A DNA stretch of 64,000 bases from Leeia aquatica (GTDB taxonomy: Bacteria > Pseudomonadota > Gammaproteobacteria > Burkholderiales > Leeiaceae). The notes under the pieces are model-generated. The model was not told the origin of the DNA. It saw only the letters and a program-made list of their open reading frames with translations, and ran no database searches. How positions within the stretch are numbered: the stretch's first letter is position 1; the number at the start of each line of letters is the position of its first letter. Location: contig NZ_JABAIM010000005.1 of NCBI RefSeq assembly GCF_012641365.1, positions 124,001 to 188,000 of the forward strand, given 5' to 3'. A program made the position numbers and the translations under genes. Below, in pieces: positions 18,500 through 28,357 of this stretch.

Positions 18500-19738
18500 A
18501 TGGCCACCGCAACCGCAGTCAAGAAAACCGCCGGCAAGTCCGGCCCCCAGGAAGCCCTGTTTCTGTGGGAAGCCAAAGACAAAAGCGGCAAGACCGTCAA
18601 GGGCGAAATGCGCGCGGCTACCCGCGAGGCCATCGCCTCCCAGCTGCGCAAGCAGGGGCTAAAACCTGCCGTGATCAAGAAGGCCCGCCGCTCACGCGGC
18701 AAGCGGATCTCGGAAAAGGACATCACCCTGTTCACCCGCCAGCTGGCCACCATGATGAAATCCGGTGTGCCGCTGCTGCAAGCTTTTGACATTGTGGGCA
18801 AAGGGCATGGTAACCCGTCGGTAGCCAAGCTGCTGATGGACATCAAGTCGGATGTGGAGACCGGTAGCAGCCTGTCGCAAGCCTTCCGCAAGTATCCGCT
18901 TTACTTCGACAACCTGTTCTGCAATCTGGTCGAGGCCGGCGAACAGGCTGGTATTCTGGATACCCTGCTGGACCGTCTGGCCATCTACAAGGAAAAGATC
19001 CTGGAAGTGAAGGGCAAGATCAAGTCTGCCCTGTTCTATCCGGTATCCATCATTGTGGTGGCTTTCGTCATCACGGCCGTGATCATGATTTTCGTGATTC
19101 CCGCGTTCAAGGAGCTGTTCACCAGCTTTGGTGCGGACCTGCCAGCACCGACTCTGTTCGTGATGGCGCTATCGGATGCCTTTGTCGAGTGGTGGTGGGC
19201 CATCTTTGGTGGCATCTTTGGCGGCCTGTATGCCTTCTTCTACATGTGGAAACGCTCCCGCACCATGCAGATGCGCATGGACAAGCTGATGTTGCAGCTG
19301 CCGGTGTTTGGCGATGTGATCCGCAAAGCCACGCTGGCGCGCTGGTCGCGTACCTTGGGCACTATGTTTGCTGCCGGTGTCCCGCTGGTGGAGTCACTGG
19401 ACTCGGTGGGGGGCGCTTCCGGCAACCAGGTCTATGTCGAAGCCACCAAAAAGATTCAGGCCGAAGTCAGCATGGGTACCAGCCTGACCATCGCCATGCA
19501 GAACAGCAAGGTGTTCCCCAATATGGTGCTGCAGATGACGGCCATTGGTGAGGAATCCGGCTCGCTGGACTCCATGCTGGCCAAGGTGGCCGACTTCTAC
19601 GAAGAGGAAGTAGACCGTGCCGTAGAGGCCCTCTCCAGCCTGATGGAACCGATGATCATGGTGGTACTGGGTACCCTGATCGGCGGCATGGTGGTGGCCA
19701 TGTACCTGCCCATCTTCAAGATCGGCCAGGTCGTCTGA
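18500..19738 (+). CDS. pilC: Type IV pilus inner-membrane platform protein PilC
   Basis: 412 aa GspF/PilC family. Two tandem GspF domains (VKLFTRQL-type motif here ITLFTRQLATMMKSGVPLLQAFD; second copy RWSRTLGTMFAAGVPLVESLD) and three transmembrane segments (about residues 178-200, 222-246, 380-402) are seen. The cytosolic domains couple PilB ATPase motion to pilin insertion. It overlaps pilD by one base (TGATG), indicating translational coupling. Confidence 0.97.
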   Translation: MATATAVKKTAGKSGPQEALFLWEAKDKSGKTVKGEMRAATREAIASQLRKQGLKPAVIKKARRSRGKRISEKDITLFTRQLATMMKSGVPLLQAFDIVGKGHGNPSVAKLLMDIKSDVETGSSLSQAFRKYPLYFDNLFCNLVEAGEQAGILDTLLDRLAIYKEKILEVKGKIKSALFYPVSIIVVAFVITAVIMIFVIPAFKELFTSFGADLPAPTLFVMALSDAFVEWWWAIFGGIFGGLYAFFYMWKRSRTMQMRMDKLMLQLPVFGDVIRKATLARWSRTLGTMFAAGVPLVESLDSVGGASGNQVYVEATKKIQAEVSMGTSLTIAMQNSKVFPNMVLQMTAIGEESGSLDSMLAKVADFYEEEVDRAVEALSSLMEPMIMVVLGTLIGGMVVAMYLPIFKIGQVV

Positions 19739-20646
19739 TGCAGGAACTGTTCGGTAGCATGCCGCTCGCGGTATGGGTGGCGATTGCGGGCGGGTTTGGT
19801 TTGCTGGTGGGCAGCTTTCTCAACGTGGTCATCCACCGTCTGCCGAAGATGCTGGAAACCGGCTGGCTGAGCGATGCCCGTGACATCCTGGGTCAGCTGG
19901 GCGAGGACGGCGGCCCCCATGCGGCCGCATACCAGCAGGCCTCCAAGGTGGTGGGTAGCACCCTCAGCCCGCAGCGCTATAACCTGGTGGTGCCGCGCTC
20001 AGCCTGCCCGCACTGCGGTCATGCCATCAGCGCGCTGGAAAACATCCCCTTGCTGAGCTATGCCTTGCAAGGCGGCAAGTGCAAGGGTTGCCAGGCGCGC
20101 ATTTCGCCACGCTATCCGCTGGTGGAGCTGCTCAGCGGGCTGGCTGCGGCCAGCTGCATGGCACAGTTTGGCGGCCATGACCTCTGGCTAGCACTGGCGC
20201 TCTATGGGCTGTGTGCCATCCTGCTGGCCTTGACCTTCATTGATCTGGACACCATGTACTTGCCGGACGACCTCACCCTGCCGCTGGTGTGGGTCGGCGT
20301 ATTGCTGGCGTGGGCCGGTCACGGTCTGGTCGCCCTGCCACAAGCCGTGCTGGGTGCAGTCGCTGGTTACCTGCTGCTGTGGAGCGTGTACTGGCTGTTC
20401 AAGCTGACCACCGGCAAGGAAGGCATGGGTTATGGCGACTTCAAGCTGCTGGCCGCGCTGGGTGCCTGGCTTGGCTGGCAAGCCCTGCCGCAGATCATCG
20501 TTATCGCCTCTGCCGTTGGCGCGGTAGTGGGCATCCTGATGATCGTGCTGGGCAAGCACGCCTGGCAGAAGAAACTGCCATTTGGCCCCTATCTGGCAAT
20601 GGGTGGGGTCATTACCCTGTTTGCCGGCAACCTGATCCTGCACTAG
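19738..20646 (+). CDS. pilD: Prepilin leader peptidase / N-methyltransferase PilD
   Basis: 302 aa bifunctional inner-membrane aspartic protease that cleaves prepilin leaders and methylates the new N-terminus. The methyltransferase region has paired CxxC motifs (CPHCGHAIS and CKGCQARIS, about residues 82-123). The two catalytic Asp are in FIDLDTMYLPDDLTLP and GYGDFKLLAALGAWLG. Eight hydrophobic segments, standard length. Shares one base with pilC and is followed three codons later by coaE. Confidence 0.97.
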   Translation: MQELFGSMPLAVWVAIAGGFGLLVGSFLNVVIHRLPKMLETGWLSDARDILGQLGEDGGPHAAAYQQASKVVGSTLSPQRYNLVVPRSACPHCGHAISALENIPLLSYALQGGKCKGCQARISPRYPLVELLSGLAAASCMAQFGGHDLWLALALYGLCAILLALTFIDLDTMYLPDDLTLPLVWVGVLLAWAGHGLVALPQAVLGAVAGYLLLWSVYWLFKLTTGKEGMGYGDFKLLAALGAWLGWQALPQIIVIASAVGAVVGILMIVLGKHAWQKKLPFGPYLAMGGVITLFAGNLILH

Positions 20647-20648
20647 GC

Positions 20649-21281
20649 ATGCACCGTCCCTGGGTCCTGGGCCTGACCGGCGGCATCGGCTCCGGAAAGT
20701 CTGCCGCGGCGGACATCCTGCAGCAGTGGGGTGCCACCGTGGTGGATACCGATCAGCTCGCCCATCAGCTCACCGCACCGCAAGGCGCGGCCATGCCCGC
20801 CCTGATCCAGGCTTTCGGCACAGCCATTGCTGCAGCGGATGGCAGCATGGATCGTACAGTGATGCGAGAGCGGGTGTTTCATGACCCCACAGCCCGTCAG
20901 CAGCTGGAGGCCATCCTGCACCCGATGATCCAGCACAGCGCCGAAGATGCCGTGCAACAGGCTCAGGGGGTGTATGTGGTGTTGGTGGTACCCCTGCTGT
21001 TTGAAACCGGCCATTACACGCAGCGGGTGCACCGAACGCTGGTGGTAGACTGTCCGGAAGACCTCCAGATTGCACGGGTAATGCAGCGTAGTCAGCTGGA
21101 TGCGGACATGGTTCGCCGCATCATGGCGCAGCAATGGAATCGTCAGCAACGCCTGACCGCTGCCGACGATGTAGTCGATAATCAGGGCAGTTTGGACGAG
21201 CTGCAGGCGCAATTATGGCCTTTGCATCAGGCTTACCTTGAAAAAACCCGCCTATGGCGCGCCAATACAGGCTTTGCATGA
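20649..21281 (+). CDS. coaE: Dephospho-CoA kinase
   Basis: 210 aa P-loop kinase for the last step of coenzyme A synthesis (dephospho-CoA to CoA). It starts HRPWVLGLTGGIGSGKSAAADIL with Walker A GGIGSGKS at residues ~11-18; DTDQLAHQL and the lid/PLLFETG segment follow. ATG 20649 lies two bases after the pilD stop. The pilD-coaE-zapD-yacG order is widely conserved in beta- and gammaproteobacteria. Confidence 0.96.
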   Translation: MHRPWVLGLTGGIGSGKSAAADILQQWGATVVDTDQLAHQLTAPQGAAMPALIQAFGTAIAAADGSMDRTVMRERVFHDPTARQQLEAILHPMIQHSAEDAVQQAQGVYVVLVVPLLFETGHYTQRVHRTLVVDCPEDLQIARVMQRSQLDADMVRRIMAQQWNRQQRLTAADDVVDNQGSLDELQAQLWPLHQAYLEKTRLWRANTGFA

Positions 21282-21348
21282 TGAAGCGGTTTGTATATTT
21301 GGGCTTGTTGGTGCAGAATGTGGCAAACCTTACTCCTGCCAGGCCATC

Positions 21349-22104
21349 GTGATCCAGTACGAGTTCCCATTGAGCGAACGCATCCGCAGCTTGCTGCGGC
21401 TGGAAGACCTGTACGAGCGCTTTGAGCACTTTTCCGCCAAGACAGCGGGATTTGAACACCACTTTGCCTTGCAGACCCTTTTCGAGATCATCGAAATTGG
21501 CGCGCGGGCAGATTTGAAGTCTGATCTGCTGCAAGAGCTGGAACGCCAGCGCACCACGCTGGAAGCCTTGCGCAGCAATCCACAGATTTCAGAAGATGCG
21601 CTGGACCGCATCCTGCAGGAGATCGAGCAGACCAGTGCCCGCTTGCTGGAAGTCACCGGCAAGTTTGGCCAGCACATCCGCGAGAACGAGTGGCTGATGG
21701 GCATCAAGCAGCGCATGAGCATCCCGGGTGGGGTCTGCGAGTTTGACATCCCGTCCTATCACTTCTGGCTGAACCACGAAGCCATGGTGCGCCAGTATGA
21801 TCTCGTTGCCTGGATGAAGCCGCTGCTACCGATTCGCGATGGCGTTGCCATCGTGCTGCGCCTCTTGCGAGACTCCGGCAAAACCCATCAGTACGTTGCC
21901 CGCAACGGCATGTTTCAGCAGATGTCCGGTGGCAAACTGGTGCAGCTGCTTCGCGTCGACATGCCGGACGAGCTGATTGGCGTACCCGAGCTCTCCGCCA
22001 ACAAATATGCCATCAATATCCGCTTCACCAGCCCGGGCGGCGAAGTACGCCCGAAAACGCTGGATTGCGATGTGACGTTCACCCTGACCTACTGCAACCT
22101 GTAA
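21349..22104 (+). CDS. zapD: Cell division protein ZapD
   Basis: 251 aa FtsZ-bundling factor acting at the Z ring. The N-terminus VIQYEFPLSERIRSLLRLEDLYERF is the family hallmark, followed by a coiled-coil region and the C-terminal RFTSPGGEVRPKTLDCDVTFTLTYCNL. GTG 21349 is chosen because it gives the normal family start and has AGG five bases upstream; the in-frame extension further upstream overlaps coaE and has no conservation. Shares one base with yacG. Confidence 0.93.
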   Translation: MIQYEFPLSERIRSLLRLEDLYERFEHFSAKTAGFEHHFALQTLFEIIEIGARADLKSDLLQELERQRTTLEALRSNPQISEDALDRILQEIEQTSARLLEVTGKFGQHIRENEWLMGIKQRMSIPGGVCEFDIPSYHFWLNHEAMVRQYDLVAWMKPLLPIRDGVAIVLRLLRDSGKTHQYVARNGMFQQMSGGKLVQLLRVDMPDELIGVPELSANKYAINIRFTSPGGEVRPKTLDCDVTFTLTYCNL

Positions 22105-22295
22105 TGCCTTCCCGTACGATCCGGCAGGTTCCCTGCCCCAGCTGTGGCACCCTCACCCCGTTTTCGCCGGATAACCGCTGGCGTCCCTTCTGCAGCGAGC
22201 GCTGCAAGCTGATTGATCTTGGCCAATGGGCCACGGAACAATACCGAGTTGCCGCAGAAGATCAGGATGAAACCGGCGCAGAGCATCTGAACTAG
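22104..22295 (+). CDS. yacG: DNA gyrase inhibitor YacG
   Basis: 63 aa zinc-finger protein. CPSCG (x15) FCSERCKLIDLGQWATEQYRV matches YacG, whose four cysteines bind zinc; the E. coli protein binds GyrB and blocks DNA binding. The ATG overlaps the zapD TAA by one base. Confidence 0.95.
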   Translation: MPSRTIRQVPCPSCGTLTPFSPDNRWRPFCSERCKLIDLGQWATEQYRVAAEDQDETGAEHLN

Positions 22296-22303
22296 GCTGC
22301 GCC

Positions 22304-22732
22304 TCAGCGTGATGGCTGGCTGAACTGAAAGCGGTAAGGCGTCCCATCCGCCCAGACTGTGACTTGCCAGTCGCGCCGTCCCTGCACACACACCGGCAAA
22401 ATGGCCGAGCCCTGCCAGCCTGCTGTTTGCTGTTGCAGGGCAAAGCGGGCTGGCGGCATCTGCATGCCTTGCATATCGAACTGCACCGATAGCTGCTTTG
22501 CTTGTACGCCACTGACCGTGACGGCAAACCGCTGCAAGCCGGAGGCCGGCTGCAAGAAGCGCAATTGCAATGCCGAGCCAGTCTGAGTTGACCCACGGCA
22601 CCCCTGCAGCGGGTCTGCACAACTCACCACGTGCCCCGTCAACTGGCTACGCTGCTTCAGCCAGCCCCAGGCCATGGCCCCCACCACCAGCAAGGTGAGC
22701 AGCAACCACCCTGCGCGAAACAGCAACCTCAT
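22304..22732 (-). CDS. Small membrane-anchored protein, FixH/YtkA-like (tentative)
   Basis: 142 aa, family not firmly recognised. One N-terminal transmembrane segment (residues 4-24, LFRAGWLLLTLLVVGAMAWGW) is followed by a ~115-residue extracytoplasmic domain with two cysteines in CADPLQGC and a beta-rich block with QFDMQGMQMPPARFAL, reminiscent of FixH/YtkA-type copper-related domains. Its start overlaps the Nudix stop by 4 bp (ATGA), so it is the third gene of the ATPase-Nudix-142aa unit. Function unknown. Confidence 0.75.
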   Translation of the reverse strand: MRLLFRAGWLLLTLLVVGAMAWGWLKQRSQLTGHVVSCADPLQGCRGSTQTGSALQLRFLQPASGLQRFAVTVSGVQAKQLSVQFDMQGMQMPPARFALQQQTAGWQGSAILPVCVQGRRDWQVTVWADGTPYRFQFSQPSR

Positions 22733-23499
22733 CGCAGCAATCCGTGCACCCCGATGTGTCGGGCCGCCGCCAGCCCCTCAGGGAAGCGGTGCGTGCTGGC
22801 AAACAAGGGCAAGGGCGGGCCATCCACGCACCACGCCTGTATCTCCGCCAGGGTCACGCTGTCATCCGCCCACACATAGTCCAGGCCCAACCGGGCGGCA
22901 TGCAGCAGCTGCTCGTGCGACTGGACCTGCGCTCCACACCAGCTCACCGCTGCAGGCCGGACCGTCTGCAGCATCAAATCGCTGGCCGACCAATGCTGCA
23001 AGGGCTGTGGCCCAAGTACACCACACACCTCGCCACGCTGGCTCTGCTGCGGCAGCTGTGATAGCAATACACACTCTGCCGCGGCACTGCCCACCTGCAT
23101 CTGGTCCGGCAGTGCCAGCCAGCGCAGGATCGCGGCATTGGCCGGCAACACCGGCTCAACCGCATGATGCGCAGGTGACACCCAGGCCATTTGCTGGCCT
23201 TCGTGCGCCTGCGGCTCACCCTGCCATTGCTCCACCTGGAAGAAGTGCAGGCGCACCCGCGCATGGGTGTAATCAAAGTTCTGCGTCACCCACGGTAGCG
23301 CTTCCTGCATGGTAATGCCCAGCTCCTCATGCAGCTCACGCTGCAGGGCCTCCGCAGCAGACTCTCCAGCCTCGATCTTGCCACCGGGAAATTCCCAGTA
23401 ACCCGCCATTGGTTTGCCTTCGGGACGGCTGGCCAACAGGAAGGTGCCATCCGGGCGTTTGATCACGCCCGCAGCAACGTGCACGAAGCGCTTGGTCAT
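22729..23499 (-). CDS. mutT: Nudix hydrolase (MutT-type) fused to ThiE-like domain
   Basis: 256 aa. Residues 1-130 are a MutT-like Nudix domain: VHVAAGVIKRPDGTFLLASRPEGKPMAGYWEFPGGKIEAGE with the Nudix box GGKIEAGESAAEALQRELHEELGI. Such enzymes hydrolyse 8-oxo-dGTP. The rest resembles a thiamine-phosphate-synthase (ThiE/TenI) barrel half but is short and lacks obvious catalytic residues (ending THRFPEGLAAARHIGVHGLLR), so it is probably non-catalytic. Nudix-ThiE-like fusions are known in beta- and gammaproteobacteria, usually longer (~310 aa). ATGA overlaps on both sides couple it to its neighbours. Confidence 0.88.
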   Translation of the reverse strand: MTKRFVHVAAGVIKRPDGTFLLASRPEGKPMAGYWEFPGGKIEAGESAAEALQRELHEELGITMQEALPWVTQNFDYTHARVRLHFFQVEQWQGEPQAHEGQQMAWVSPAHHAVEPVLPANAAILRWLALPDQMQVGSAAAECVLLSQLPQQSQRGEVCGVLGPQPLQHWSASDLMLQTVRPAAVSWCGAQVQSHEQLLHAARLGLDYVWADDSVTLAEIQAWCVDGPPLPLFASTHRFPEGLAAARHIGVHGLLR

Positions 23500-24356
23500 G
23501 GCTGCACCCCGCTTTGCCGACCGGCATAATCGCGGGCAAACTGCCACGCCACCCGCCCGCTACGCCCGCCACGAGACAGCGCCCACAGCAGCGCCTGCTG
23601 GCGTGCGGCATCATCCATCACGGCGCCAAAATGCTGCAACCAGTGTGCCGCTGCCGCCAGATACTCGTTCTGGTCAAACGGGTAAAACGACAGCCACAGA
23701 CCAAAGCGCTCCGAGAGGGCAATCTTGTCTTCCACCGCCTCGGCGGGATGGATTTCCTCGCCCACCAGTTTGCTGCGTGCATTGTCCTCAAAATACTCGG
23801 GCACCAAATGGCGTCGGTTACTGGTAGCGTAAATCAGCACGTTCTCACCCGGTGCCGTCACCGTACCGTCCAGCGCCACCTTCAGCGCCTTGTAGCTGCC
23901 GTCGCCTTCGTCAAACGACAGGTCATCGCAGAACACGATAAAGCGCTCAGGCCGCCCGTAGAGTTGCTCGATCAGCTCCGGCAGATCCTGCAGCTCGCTC
24001 TTGTCCACCTCCACCAGCCGCAGCCCCTGATCAACAAAGGTGGTCAGCATGGCCTTGATCAGCGAGGACTTGCCGGTCCCCCGGCTGCCGGTCAGCAGTA
24101 CATTGTTGGCAGGACGGCCCGCCACAAACTGGCGGGTGTTTTGCAGCATCTGCTGCTTCTGCGGCTCGATGCTGTGCAGATCATCCAGCGCAATGCGGTG
24201 CCAGTGCGGCACCGGCTGCAAATAGCCCCGCGCCCCCTGCCGCCGCCAGCGGTAGGCACTGGCCTGCCAGTCGTTGACGGGCAATGCCCCGCCCTCGAGG
24301 GCATCGGCAATGCGGGCCAGCTGCTGCAGCACCTGCTGCTGAATATCCAGGCTCAT
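23496..24356 (-). CDS. AAA-type ATPase, DUF815 family
   Basis: 286 aa cytoplasmic ATPase. Walker A GSRGTGKSSLIKA near residue 88, Walker B FIVFCDDLSFDEG, sensor YATSNRRHLVPEYF and an arginine-rich lid (GGRSGRVAWQFARDY). DUF815 proteins are widespread and uncharacterised, annotated as ATP-binding. It overlaps the Nudix gene by 4 bp and is 5 bp after argJ's stop, so all four may be one transcript. No specific role can be assigned. Confidence 0.88.
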   Translation of the reverse strand: MSLDIQQQVLQQLARIADALEGGALPVNDWQASAYRWRRQGARGYLQPVPHWHRIALDDLHSIEPQKQQMLQNTRQFVAGRPANNVLLTGSRGTGKSSLIKAMLTTFVDQGLRLVEVDKSELQDLPELIEQLYGRPERFIVFCDDLSFDEGDGSYKALKVALDGTVTAPGENVLIYATSNRRHLVPEYFEDNARSKLVGEEIHPAEAVEDKIALSERFGLWLSFYPFDQNEYLAAAAHWLQHFGAVMDDAARQQALLWALSRGGRSGRVAWQFARDYAGRQSGVQP

Positions 24357-24361
24357 GCAGC

Positions 24362-25600
24362 TCAGCTCCGGTAATCCGCGTTAATCTTCACATAGTCATA
24401 GGAGAAATCGCAGGTCCAGACGGTGCTGCGTGCCGAACCCCGATTCAGCACCACCCGGATCAGGATTTCGGCCTCCTGCATCACCGCCTGACCGTCCTCT
24501 TCACGGTAGCTGCTGGCGCGGCCACCGTGCTCGGCCACCAGCACCTTGCCCAGATAAACTTGCAGCGCGCTGGTATCCAGATCCGCCAGACTGGCGCATT
24601 CGCGTGGTGCATAGCCAATCGCCGCCAGGATCCGCCCCAGATTGGGGTCGGAAGCAAAAAACGCCGTCTTGACCAGCGGTGACTTGGCGATGGCGTAGGC
24701 CACCGCCTTGCACTCCTCCAGCGAGCGCCCCCCTTCCACCGCCACCGTCATCAATTTGGTCGCGCCTTCGCCATCACGCACAATGGCCTTGGCCAGAAAC
24801 TGCGCCACCTCACGCAGCGCCGTGTAGAGCTGCTCCAGCGCCAGGCCCGGCTGTGCAATCAGGGCATTGCCCGCCTGGCCCGTCGCCATCACGATGAAGG
24901 AGTCGTTGGTTGAGGTATCACCATCCACCGTGATGCAGTTGAAGGACTCATCGGCCAGTCGGCGCGTCATTTCCTGCAGCAAACCGGGGGCCACGGCCGC
25001 GTCGGTCGCCACATAACCCAGCATGGTCGCCATATTGGGGTGGATCATGCCCGCCCCCTTGGCGATACCGGTGATGGTGACGGTCTTGCCATCCAGCTGC
25101 AGCTGGCGCGACATCGCCTTGGGGGCGACATCAGTGGTCATGATGGCGTGCGCTGCCTCGTACCAGTTGCCCGGCTGCAAGCGGCTCACAGCCTGTGGCA
25201 GCCCGGCCAGCAGGCGGTCCATCGGCAAAGGCTCCAGAATCACCCCGGTCGAGAACGGCAGCACGGCCTGCGCCGGCACATCCAGCAGCTCGCCGACGCG
25301 CTGGCAGGTCGCCAGTGCATCCCGCAAGCCCATTTCGCCCGTACCGGCGTTGGCGCAGCCGGTGTTCACCACCAGCGCCCGCGCCGGGCGCTGCGCCAGA
25401 TGGTCCTGACACACGGTGACGGGCGCGGCGCAGAAACGGTTACGGGTAAACACCCCGGCCACCGCCGTGCCTTCTGCCAGGCGCATGACCAGGACATCCT
25501 TACGGCCCGGTTTCTTGATCCCGGCTTCCGCCCAGCCCAGTTCAACACCGGGCACCGGCAGCAGGTCGGCAGGTTGCAAGGTCGGCAAGTTCACCGGCAT
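24362..25600 (-). CDS. argJ: Bifunctional ornithine acetyltransferase / N-acetylglutamate synthase
   Basis: 412 aa. ArgJ recycles the acetyl group in arginine synthesis. The self-cleavage motif [24 protein letters not shown] (nucleophile Thr) and the second-half signature [13 protein letters not shown]-like [14 protein letters not shown] are present, and the C-terminus [14 protein letters not shown] is typical. ATG 25600 is used; the longer upstream frame is not conserved. Whether it has both activities or only the transferase is not decided by sequence. Confidence 0.96.
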   Translation of the reverse strand: MPVNLPTLQPADLLPVPGVELGWAEAGIKKPGRKDVLVMRLAEGTAVAGVFTRNRFCAAPVTVCQDHLAQRPARALVVNTGCANAGTGEMGLRDALATCQRVGELLDVPAQAVLPFSTGVILEPLPMDRLLAGLPQAVSRLQPGNWYEAAHAIMTTDVAPKAMSRQLQLDGKTVTITGIAKGAGMIHPNMATMLGYVATDAAVAPGLLQEMTRRLADESFNCITVDGDTSTNDSFIVMATGQAGNALIAQPGLALEQLYTALREVAQFLAKAIVRDGEGATKLMTVAVEGGRSLEECKAVAYAIAKSPLVKTAFFASDPNLGRILAAIGYAPRECASLADLDTSALQVYLGKVLVAEHGGRASSYREEDGQAVMQEAEILIRVVLNRGSARSTVWTCDFSYDYVKINADYRS

Positions 25601-25658
25601 GGTCAGCGCACTCCAGAAAGGGTTGAGTTCAGCACCACTGCATCCTGCAATGGCAAGA

Positions 25659-26711
25659 TTAAGCTTCGGATTGTAAACGAAAATCCTGCTGCATCGCGGC
25701 CGTTGCCTGCAGGATTTTTCGGATCGGCTGCGGCAAGCCCAGTTGCAAGGCATCCGGCAGGGCAAACCAGCGCCCATCAAGTGGCGGAGGCGCGGCCTCC
25801 GGCCACGCGCTCAGACAGGGGCTGATCTGCAAGCGGAAGTGGGTAAACACGTGGGTAAAGGCAGGTAAATGCTGTAGCGGCACCGCGCCGGACAGCGCCG
25901 CAATCTCGCCATCCCCGGCATACTCCGGCAAACACCACAGCCCGCCCCACAACCCCTGCATGGGCCGCTGCTGCAGGCACACCTGATCACGCCACAGGCA
26001 CACCCATAGCGCCACTGCACGCTCTGGCTGGGTCTTGCGTACCTTGGGACGGGGCAACTGCTGCTGCAGACCCTGCGCATGCGCGGCACAGCTGCTCTGC
26101 AATGGGCAATCGTCACAACGCGGCTGGCGGCGGATACAGCGCAAATTACCGAGGTCCATACAGGCCTGGGTGTAGGCCACCATCTCGGCATGGCTGGCAT
26201 CTGCAGGCACCAGGGCCTGTGCCTGCTGCCACAGCTGCTCATGCACCGGTTTCTGGCTCAGGTCCGCATCCAGCGCCAGCCACCGCGCCAGCCAGCGTTT
26301 GACGTTGCCATCCAGAATGGCCACCGGCGCGCCCCAGCTGAAAGCCGCAATGGCGTGAGCGGTCGAGGGACCAACGCCGGGCAAGGCCTGCAGGCCTTCC
26401 GGCGTGCGCGGAAAGCCGCCCAGCGCCACCACCTGCTGCGCGGCGCGATGCAGGTTGCGAGCACGAGCGTAATAGCCCAAGCCGCTCCACAACGCCAGTA
26501 CGGCATCCACGGGGGCCACAGCCAGCGCTTCCACATCCGGAAACGCCGCCAGAAAGCGCTCGTAATAGCCTATGACCGTTGCCACCTGTGTCTGCTGCAG
26601 CATGATTTCGGACAGCCACACCCGGTAAGGGTCTGCCGACTGCTGCCACGGCAAGCCGCGCCGTCCATGCTGACGTTGCCACGCTACCAGTTGCTGGAAC
26701 ACTGCCGACAT
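25659..26711 (-). CDS. mutY: A/G-specific adenine glycosylase MutY
   Basis: 350 aa base-excision repair enzyme removing A opposite 8-oxoG. It has the HhH motif ([18 protein letters not shown]), catalytic Asp in [14 protein letters not shown], the [4Fe-4S] ligands C-x6-C-x2-C-x5-C in [17 protein letters not shown], and a C-terminal Nudix-like 8-oxoG recognition domain ([32 protein letters not shown]). Divergent from hutH; the 114 bp between them holds the hut promoter. Confidence 0.97.
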   Translation of the reverse strand: MSAVFQQLVAWQRQHGRRGLPWQQSADPYRVWLSEIMLQQTQVATVIGYYERFLAAFPDVEALAVAPVDAVLALWSGLGYYARARNLHRAAQQVVALGGFPRTPEGLQALPGVGPSTAHAIAAFSWGAPVAILDGNVKRWLARWLALDADLSQKPVHEQLWQQAQALVPADASHAEMVAYTQACMDLGNLRCIRRQPRCDDCPLQSSCAAHAQGLQQQLPRPKVRKTQPERAVALWVCLWRDQVCLQQRPMQGLWGGLWCLPEYAGDGEIAALSGAVPLQHLPAFTHVFTHFRLQISPCLSAWPEAAPPPLDGRWFALPDALQLGLPQPIRKILQATAAMQQDFRLQSEA

Positions 26712-26767
26712 ACTGCACCCACCTCATTTCAGACCGCTGCGATGGTAGCACACCCTGTTGCGAGCAC

Positions 26768-26815
26768 TTGTATAGACAATTTTTTTCTCCTATACTGCAC
26801 GAACTTGTCTATACA
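26768..26815 (+). promoter_or_regulatory. hut promoter with two HutC-type operators
   Basis: A sigma70 promoter is seen: -35 TTGTAT (26768-26773), 17-bp spacer, -10 TATACT (26791-26796). Operator 1 TTGTATAGACAA (26768-26779) covers the -35; operator 2 TTGTCTATACAG (26804-26815) covers the start region and is the reverse complement of operator 1 with one mismatch. Both match the TTGTATATACAA-type HutC site of Pseudomonas. Repression by HutC, relieved by urocanate, is inferred from that family. Confidence 0.85.
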
Positions 26816-26825
26816 GGATGCCATC

Positions 26826-28355
26826 ATGACCGAACTGACCCTCCACCCCGGCCACCTGACCCTGGCGCAACTGCGACAGGTCGCCCGCAGCCGGACGACC
26901 CTCAAGCTGGCGGCGGACGCTGTTCCGGTCATTGAAGCCGGTGCGCAGGCGGTAGCCGCCATTGTCGCCAAAGGCGAGCCCGCTTACGGCATCAACACTG
27001 GTTTTGGTCGCCTGGCCAGTACCCATATTCCGAACGACCAGCTGGAACTGCTGCAGAAGAATCTGGTGCTGTCGCACGCCGTCGGCGTGGGTGAGCCGAT
27101 GTCGGCCCCGGTGGTGCGCCTGCTGATGGTGATGAAACTGTCGTCGATGGCGCGCGGCCACTCCGGTGTGCGCCTGTGTGTGATTGATACCCTGATCCGC
27201 CTGTACAACGCCGACGTGCTGCCGCTGATCCCGGTCAAAGGCTCGGTGGGTGCGTCCGGCGACCTCGCCCCGCTGGCGCATATGGCTGCGGTCTTGCTGG
27301 GGGTGGGTGAGGTGTTTATTGAAGGCCGCCGCTGCAGCGCGGTGGAAGGCCTGCGTCACATCGGTTGTGAACCGATGACCCTGGCCGCCAAGGAAGGGCT
27401 GGCCCTGCTCAACGGTACCCAGGCTTCCACCGCGCTGGCCGTCAAACATCTGTTCGACATTGAAGACCTGTACCAGACCGCGCTGGTATCTGGCGCGCTG
27501 TCGGTAGACGCGGCGGCCGGTTCGGTCAAGCCGTTTGATCATCGTATCCACTCCCTGCGCGGCCACCAGGGGCAGATCGACGCTGCGGCAGCCTACCGCA
27601 CGCTGCTGGATGGCTCCGACATCAACCTGTCGCACCGTGAATGCAGCAAGGTGCAAGACCCCTACTCCCTGCGCTGCCAGCCACAAGTGATGGGCGCCTG
27701 CCTGGACCAGATTCGCCACGCCGCCAGCATCCTGCTGACCGAAGCCAATGCGGTGTCCGACAACCCGCTGGTGTTCCCGGATACGCTGGAAGTGCTGTCT
27801 GGTGGCAATTTCCACGCCGAGCCGGTGGCGTTTGCGGCAGATAATCTGGCGCTGGCCGTGGCCGAAATTGGCGCGCTGTCCGAGCGCCGGATTGCGCTGT
27901 TGATCGACGCCACCCTGTCCGGCCTGCCGCCCTTCCTGGTCAAGGATGGCGGCGTGAACTCCGGCTTCATGATTGCACACGTCACCGCAGCGGCACTGGC
28001 CTCGGAAAACAAGACACTGGCCCACCCGGCTTCTGTCGACTCGCTGCCGACTTCCGCCAACCAGGAAGACCATGTGTCGATGGCGACTTTTGCCGCCCGC
28101 AAGCTGGGGGACATGGCTGAGAACACGGCCAACATCCTGGCCATTGAACTGCTGGCGGCGGCACAAGGAGTGGACATGCACGCACCGCACGTCACCAGCC
28201 CGCGTCTGCAAGTCGTGATGCAACAGGTACGCAGCCAGGTACCGCATTACGATATCGACCGCTACTTTGCGCCGGACATAGCGGTCACCCAGCAACAGGT
28301 CAGCGCGGCCGTATTTGCCGCGTACAGCCCGTTCCGCTTTGCTTCGCAGGGCTGA
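26826..28355 (+). CDS. hutH: Histidine ammonia-lyase
   Basis: 509 aa; converts L-histidine to urocanate and ammonia, the first step of the Hut pathway. The MIO cofactor precursor Ala-Ser-Gly is at residues 143-145 in [15 protein letters not shown]. Other family blocks: [20 protein letters not shown]-like [13 protein letters not shown], and [17 protein letters not shown] 26826 is 11 bases after the second operator. First gene of the operon; two bases separate it from hutC. Confidence 0.98.
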   Translation: MTELTLHPGHLTLAQLRQVARSRTTLKLAADAVPVIEAGAQAVAAIVAKGEPAYGINTGFGRLASTHIPNDQLELLQKNLVLSHAVGVGEPMSAPVVRLLMVMKLSSMARGHSGVRLCVIDTLIRLYNADVLPLIPVKGSVGASGDLAPLAHMAAVLLGVGEVFIEGRRCSAVEGLRHIGCEPMTLAAKEGLALLNGTQASTALAVKHLFDIEDLYQTALVSGALSVDAAAGSVKPFDHRIHSLRGHQGQIDAAAAYRTLLDGSDINLSHRECSKVQDPYSLRCQPQVMGACLDQIRHAASILLTEANAVSDNPLVFPDTLEVLSGGNFHAEPVAFAADNLALAVAEIGALSERRIALLIDATLSGLPPFLVKDGGVNSGFMIAHVTAAALASENKTLAHPASVDSLPTSANQEDHVSMATFAARKLGDMAENTANILAIELLAAAQGVDMHAPHVTSPRLQVVMQQVRSQVPHYDIDRYFAPDIAVTQQQVSAAVFAAYSPFRFASQG

Positions 28356-28357
28356 CC

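Noticed and set aside
22065-22103. Longer start for yacG
   Set aside because: The extra codons overlap the end of zapD and have no ribosome-binding sequence; the ATG at 22104 gives the normal family start.
26790-28295. 501-codon minus-strand frame opposite hutH
   Set aside because: Antisense to histidine ammonia-lyase, which has intact active-site motifs; no independent support.
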